NCBI RefSeq assembly: GCF_036785885.1
Contig: NC_092329.1
Coordinates: forward strand, 6,882,001 to 6,946,000
Reading direction: 5' to 3'
Origin: Coffea arabica
Taxonomy: Eukaryota; Streptophyta; Magnoliopsida; Gentianales; Rubiaceae
DNA length: 64,000 bases
Part shown: in pieces, positions 59,571 through 64,000 of the stretch
Numbering within the stretch: the first letter of the stretch is position 1
How the letters are laid out: every line of letters starts with the position of its first letter
Notes under the pieces: generated by a model
The model's database searches: none
Told to the model about the DNA's origin: nothing
Seen by the model: the letters and a program-made list of their open reading frames with translations, nothing else
Program-made: the position numbers and the translations under genes

Positions 59571-60137
59571 CTTCGTCATCATCATCACTAACATTTCCAA
59601 GTTATGATTGTTAATTAAGGGATGCAATTTAGGGTTTCTTGAAACTGTAATTTGAGGGGGAAAGGTGAAAAGGCAGTGGTGGTCCCCTATCCTTTTACTT
59701 TCAATTTTGAAAATGTGTTTTCAAGTTTTGCCCTAAAAATATGATCACATGGGAGAGGCGTGCTATTTTAGTCGGAGAAATTAGCAAAAACGAGCATTAG
59801 GACCAAATTGGATCACAATTTAAATGTGAGGGATAATTTTGGCTGATTTTATATGTTAGGGACTAAAAAAGTATTTTTGGTAAATATTAGGGACCAATTT
59901 GACAAATTTCCCCAAAATGCATTATACCCTATTTACTCTTCTTAATAGTAGGACCGCAAAGTAGAGATCTTAGAATAGGTTGGTGTAAATAGTCATGCGG
60001 AGAAACTTGCTATGGTCAGGGTCATAGATTTTAGCTCTGAGTTTGAATGAAAGATGCCAGAAACAGATACAGAAAAGGATTCAAAATGAAAACAAACAAA
60101 AGGGTTTTTGTTAGTTAAGTCAACAAGTACTTACAAA

Positions 60138-63100
60138 ATGCGGTATCTGGAGATCCCTGGATTGAAATCTGAGGGAGACTTGCCGCCGGAAGAAAGAGAC
60201 TTGAAAGATGACATTCCCCTGAAGAAATCAGGAGCCATTGGTAGTAATACTGATGATGCAGACGACTATGGAGACACTGCATTCCTCTTGACCAACTCAA
60301 AGCCTTTCGAGGTTGAACACTCTACAGAGCCTGGTCAGGAGCTCTTCAAAAGAACAGGTAACACTGCCTAATTCCTACCTAATTTGTTGGGTTCTCAAGA
60401 ATCGAACATATGGCCTGATGCTTAAAAGTCTTTGTTCTGCTTCTAATTAATGCCATCCCCCTTCAAACTTCCTCCTTATTACTTCCCTTAGTCCTCATTG
60501 GTTGATTGGTTTCTATCTGTCTTTGTTTATCCCATTGTTTTTCGGGGATTTTACTGTGAACTTAACTGATTATTTCTGATTTTATTTTTGTGGTTTTGGC
60601 ATGAATTTTATTGCAGGGACAATATGGACTGCAACAGCACATATAATAACAGGAGTAATAGGGGCAGGTGTACTGTCACTTGCATGGAGCACCGCCCAGC
60701 TTGGGTGGATTGCAGGTCCATTGTCCATGATATTCTTTGCCCTCATCACCCTCATTTCCACTCTCCTGCTTTGTGAGTGCTACATGACCCCTGATCCCGA
60801 ATGCGGTCCAATCAGACACGGTTCCCTCACAGGAGCCGTCAAATTCTTCTTGGGTTAGTAGTCATTAAGTTTAGCATTCTGTTGTTGATTTTGAAGGAAT
60901 GAATAGAATAAGAAAGGGGTCATTTTCTTGATTTATTTCTTCCTGTCGGTATTCTTGTTGGTAGCCATTAAATACTATTTCACGTAATCTTTTTTGTACA
61001 TTGAGGAAAAAACTCTCATGGGATTATAGGATGTAGGAATTTGTGGGATGATTTATTCGGATCCCTTGTTCTGGTCTCTTTCAGTGCTGAAGATTCTACA
61101 GGGACCTTTGTTTTTGTTACCATCTGCTAAGAGAGATGTAATAATTGAATTAAGGTGCTGTAGAAATTATGAAGCTGTACAAACAGTTTCAGTGCTGAAG
61201 ATTCTGCAGGAATCATGGCTACTGTCTGTAAAGAGTGCTGTAATTGAATTAAGGGAATCTGCAACTATTAAGCTGTACAAAGACGTTTTAATACCTATTA
61301 TCTGTTCAATGTTCTCGTTGAAAAAGTAATCATCTAATAGCTTGGTCTTATCATATTTTTGAAAAAAGAGTCGTTGAGGTTAATAACGTCAGAGGAGATA
61401 TTTGTTATAATTTTGACTCTTGGAAATTTATTTCAGGAGAGAAGAGGCACAGGATATGTGCAATTTTTGTTCTGGAGAGCTTATATGGCACTGCTGTTGC
61501 ATATACCATCACAGTAGTTGAAAGTGCTAGGTACTCTTGTAAGCATTCCAACTCCTTGCCTTAGATGCACGACATTGTACTGCGATTCAATGCCTTTGCT
61601 TAAAATTGCTCTTAACTGCTAGAGCCACTATTTTTGAAGTTTTGGATTTTTCTTATTAATCTTGGCTTCTGATTCATTACATTAGATGATGAAAAAGTTG
61701 AATTTGAGCGATCCTGGAGAAGTCTTTGCATAGCAAAGTTTTATTTTTCAGAAAAATTGGCACAAATGGCATGTTCTAGCATTAATCTATCTGTCAAATA
61801 GCTACCAGGAAGCTGAGTCAAACAGTGCAAAATTATCATGTGTGGTTTCCTTATTCACTCTTAATTCTTGGCTAAAGACTCTTTATAGATGTTGGTCAAT
61901 CCAAGACTAATGTAATCTTTCTTGATGTTTTGGTTCTGTTTTGACAATTTCCGCAGTGCAATAAAGAAATCAAACTGTTATCACATAGAAGGGCACAATA
62001 GTAGTTGCGGGCATGTCAATGCTAATATGCTTATGCTAATCTTTGGGGCGGTTCAGATTTTAGTGTCTCAGATACCAGATTTCCATAACATGGCGTGGTT
62101 GTCTATTGTTGCTGCTGTTATGTCCTTCACCTATGCTTTCATTGGATTTGCACTTGGCCTTGCAAAAACCATTGGTAATAAGACTAAATTTCTTTTTGCT
62201 GGCAGATTTCAGTTTCTAATTTGAGTTATGACCATTACATGTTGTATGTACTCTTACCATAAGTTCTGCAGGAAATGGGATGGTCATGGGCAGCATTTCT
62301 GGAGTTCCAGCAGGTAGTGGAGCAGAAAAGTTGTGGTTAGTCTTTCAAGGAATTGCGGACATAGCTTTTGCATATCCCTATTCAGTTATTCTTCTGGAGA
62401 TACAGGTTGAAAATCCAAACTTCTCTGGATGCCAAAGTTTTTTCTGTATGAATTTTGATGCCTGGAGGAATTAAAGATTAGTTTGCATTCAGGACACATT
62501 GAAGTCACCTCCATCTGAAACCCAGAGCATGAAAAAGGCCTCTAGCATTTCAATCGCGACCACCACTATCTTTTACCTATGTTGCGGATGCTTTGGATAT
62601 GCAGCCTTTGGAGACAAAACCCCTGGAAACCTCTTGACAGGATTTGGCTTCTACGAGCCATATTGGCTTGTCGATTTTGCCAATGCTTGCATTATTCTGC
62701 ACCTTGTTGGGGGATATCAGGTACCTTACGCTATTTAGACTAAAAGAAAAACACTTAAGGTTCTTGTTTCACTCTGGTCTTAGAAGGGTCTAACAAGGGC
62801 CTCTCCGGTTGATTTTGTCCAGTTTGGTCTAATTGTTGAATCCTTTTTGCATAATTTCATGCAAGTTTGGTATAATTGTGAATTAGTTGTATGAGTTGAC
62901 AAAATTCACGTTTATGCCAAAGTTGAACCATTTTATGCTGATGGCAAGAATTACATAACTGGAGAAGCCTCTCGGATCCCTGATTCTCACCATCCTTGCA
63001 TATTTCCCCCATGCAGCTGGTATGCCAAGTAATCTTTGCACTCGTAGAAAAGTGGTTTGCTGCTGAGTACCCAAACAGCGCACTGAGGAAGAATTTAGAT

Positions 63101-63415
63101 TTGAAGCTCCCAATGTTTCCAAAATTTGAGTTGAATATGTTTAGGTTTGTGTTCAGAACCGCATTTGTGGTGACTGCAACTGGAAATGCAATGCTATTCC
63201 CGTACTTCAATCAAGTATTGGGGGTCCTGGGAGCCTTGAACTTTTGGTCTCTTGGCATATACTTCCCCGTGGAAATGTATATTGTGCAGAAAAAGATTGG
63301 CGCTTGGACAAGAAAATGGGTTCTTCTTGAAGTTTTTAGCCTCGTTTGCATGGTTATTTCGGTAGTGGCCTTGATTGGGTCGGTCGAAGGACTGATAAGG
63401 GCTAAATTAAGCTGA
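60138..63415 (+). CDS. Amino acid permease (AAP family), seven exons
   Basis: Exons: 60138-60357, 60617-60853, 61437-61530, 61957-62174, 62272-62405, 62493-62720, 63017-63415. All are GT-AG with a continuous frame, giving 509 residues. AAPs are plasma-membrane proton-coupled amino acid importers of the AAAP superfamily (about 11 spans) used in phloem and seed loading. Signatures include GTIWTATAHIITGVIGAGVL, SLAWSTAQLGWIAGP, AIKKSNCYH, FAYPYSVILLEIQ, GFYEPYWLVDFANACIILH and the C-terminal YFPVEMYIVQKKI. The N-terminal tail is about 75 residues, acidic and longer than in most AAPs. The start at 60138 is the first ATG in frame. Substrate range cannot be inferred. Confidence 0.92.
61080..61292. 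repeat. Imperfect tandem duplication in intron 2 of the amino acid permease
   Basis: TTTCAGTGCTGAAGATTCT occurs at about 61080 and 61187. Both are followed by similar blocks (AATTGAATTAAGG, then AAGCTGTACAAA), so a unit of about 107 bp is doubled. Both copies contain TTTCAG, a possible decoy 3' splice site. Confidence 0.7.
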
Positions 63416-64000
63416 CAAAAAATTTGCACCAAAGTGGTGATGAATTACTCAGATTTCGTTATATGAACAAATTCGTTAATCACTCAGATTCCTGTAGTTC
63501 ACAAATGCACCCATTCACTAACACACTCGCATCTTGCCACATTATAACGGATAGAAAGGTTAAATATGTTATTAGCACACACATTGCAATCAAAGATTTC
63601 TAAGTTTTTTTTTTTTTTTTTTTTTGTGGTTTCTACATTAATGGTTCTCTGAAGTAAAGTTTCTATGTATCCTTTATCTAATCTTAAATACAACTGTAAT
63701 AAGGAATTATCCTTTTAGTTTTTTTTTTTTCATTTTTCTGGAGAAACTCTGCATTTTGAAACAAAAATAGACTAGAACATATGCTTTATTCGTGGTAGGA
63801 ATTGTCTTTTTACGTAGAAAAGTTACTGGAATACTTTGAAGAGCGAATCATAAAATTTGGATCCAACGTACAAAGGAGATGTAAAAAGATATTCATGACT
63901 ATGTTGTTTCACATGAAAGAACCTAATCAAGATGAAAGTATTAAGAAAAATATTAGAAGATATTATTTACAAAAGAGGTGTGGTTGTACCTCTACGATCA
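63416..64000. other. 3' flank of the amino acid permease gene
   Basis: Presumed 3' UTR and downstream DNA. A T-run at about 63606-63625 and another at about 63719 are the only notable items. No gene seen. Confidence 0.5.

Larger units (their letters stand above)
58561..59913. mobile_element. Pack-MULE carrying a RETICULATA-like gene fragment
   Basis: Long TIRs (58561-58800 and 59678-59913, about 240 bp) begin GGGAAATTTGTCAAATTGG. They are flanked by AAAATGTAT (58552-58560) and AAAATGCAT (59914-59922), a 9-bp duplication with one mismatch. TIR modules GGTCCCT 58578, AGTCTCT 58609, TATCCCT 58638 and AGTCCTA 58669 have spacing 31, 29, 31 bp, the same as in the MITE at 13393. The 877-bp centre holds a plant gene fragment read on the minus strand and no transposase. 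Confidence 0.88.

Noticed and set aside
58686..59591. Plus-strand 301-codon frame
   Set aside because: Antisense to the RETICULATA-like fragment; it starts inside the TIR and has no family features.

Overview
This window is nuclear DNA of a flowering plant, most likely a eudicot. The genes have several GT-AG introns, the intergenic DNA is AT-rich, and the repeats are plant LTR retrotransposons, MULE and hAT elements and MITEs. The sequence gives an impression of an asterid (coffee-family type), but I cannot prove the species. There are no bacterial features.

Layout. 1-5.3 kb: a minus-strand non-autonomous LTR retrotransposon with a tRNA-Asp primer site and only gag remnants. 5.9-8.6 kb: a decayed hAT transposase (minus). 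10.6-11.0 kb: a Ty1/copia reverse transcriptase relic (minus). 11.5-19.7 kb: a purine permease (PUP) locus on the minus strand, with a broken copy of the last exon (11.46-11.81 kb) and an apparently intact two-exon gene (17.16-19.67 kb). 13.3-14.5 kb: foldback MITEs and a MULE-type MITE. 20.0-36.3 kb: five elements nose to tail. These are a chimeric Pack-MULE carrying an UPF0496 piece and an R2R3-MYB piece, a hAT-type MITE, a MULE-type MITE, a solo TIR remnant, and a 12.6 kb tandem retrotransposon array of three 3,186-bp LTRs and two gag-only interiors. The array is bounded by one 5-bp target duplication. 37.9-38.6 kb: a G-rich element. 39.9-41.2 kb: a proline-rich one-pass membrane protein (minus). 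48.0-56.2 kb: two tandem MATE transporter genes (plus) with the same eight-exon structure, the second carrying a single nonsense codon. 56.5-57.5 kb: a deleted copia element. 58.56-59.91 kb: a second Pack-MULE carrying a frameshifted RETICULATA-like piece. 60.1-63.4 kb: an amino acid permease gene (plus).

The intact host genes are three membrane transporters (purine permease, MATE, amino acid permease) and one wall-associated membrane protein. They are independent plant genes, not an operon. The PUP and MATE families have both grown by local duplication followed by loss of one copy.

The most unusual signals are three. First, four MULE-type elements, all with 9-bp target duplications, have terminal inverted repeats built of modules about 30 bp apart, the first module lying 16-17 bp from the end. 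Second, a Pack-MULE joins two captured genes in opposite orientations. Third, the three-LTR array is so similar between copies that it must be very young or partly an assembly product. All alignments were done by eye.
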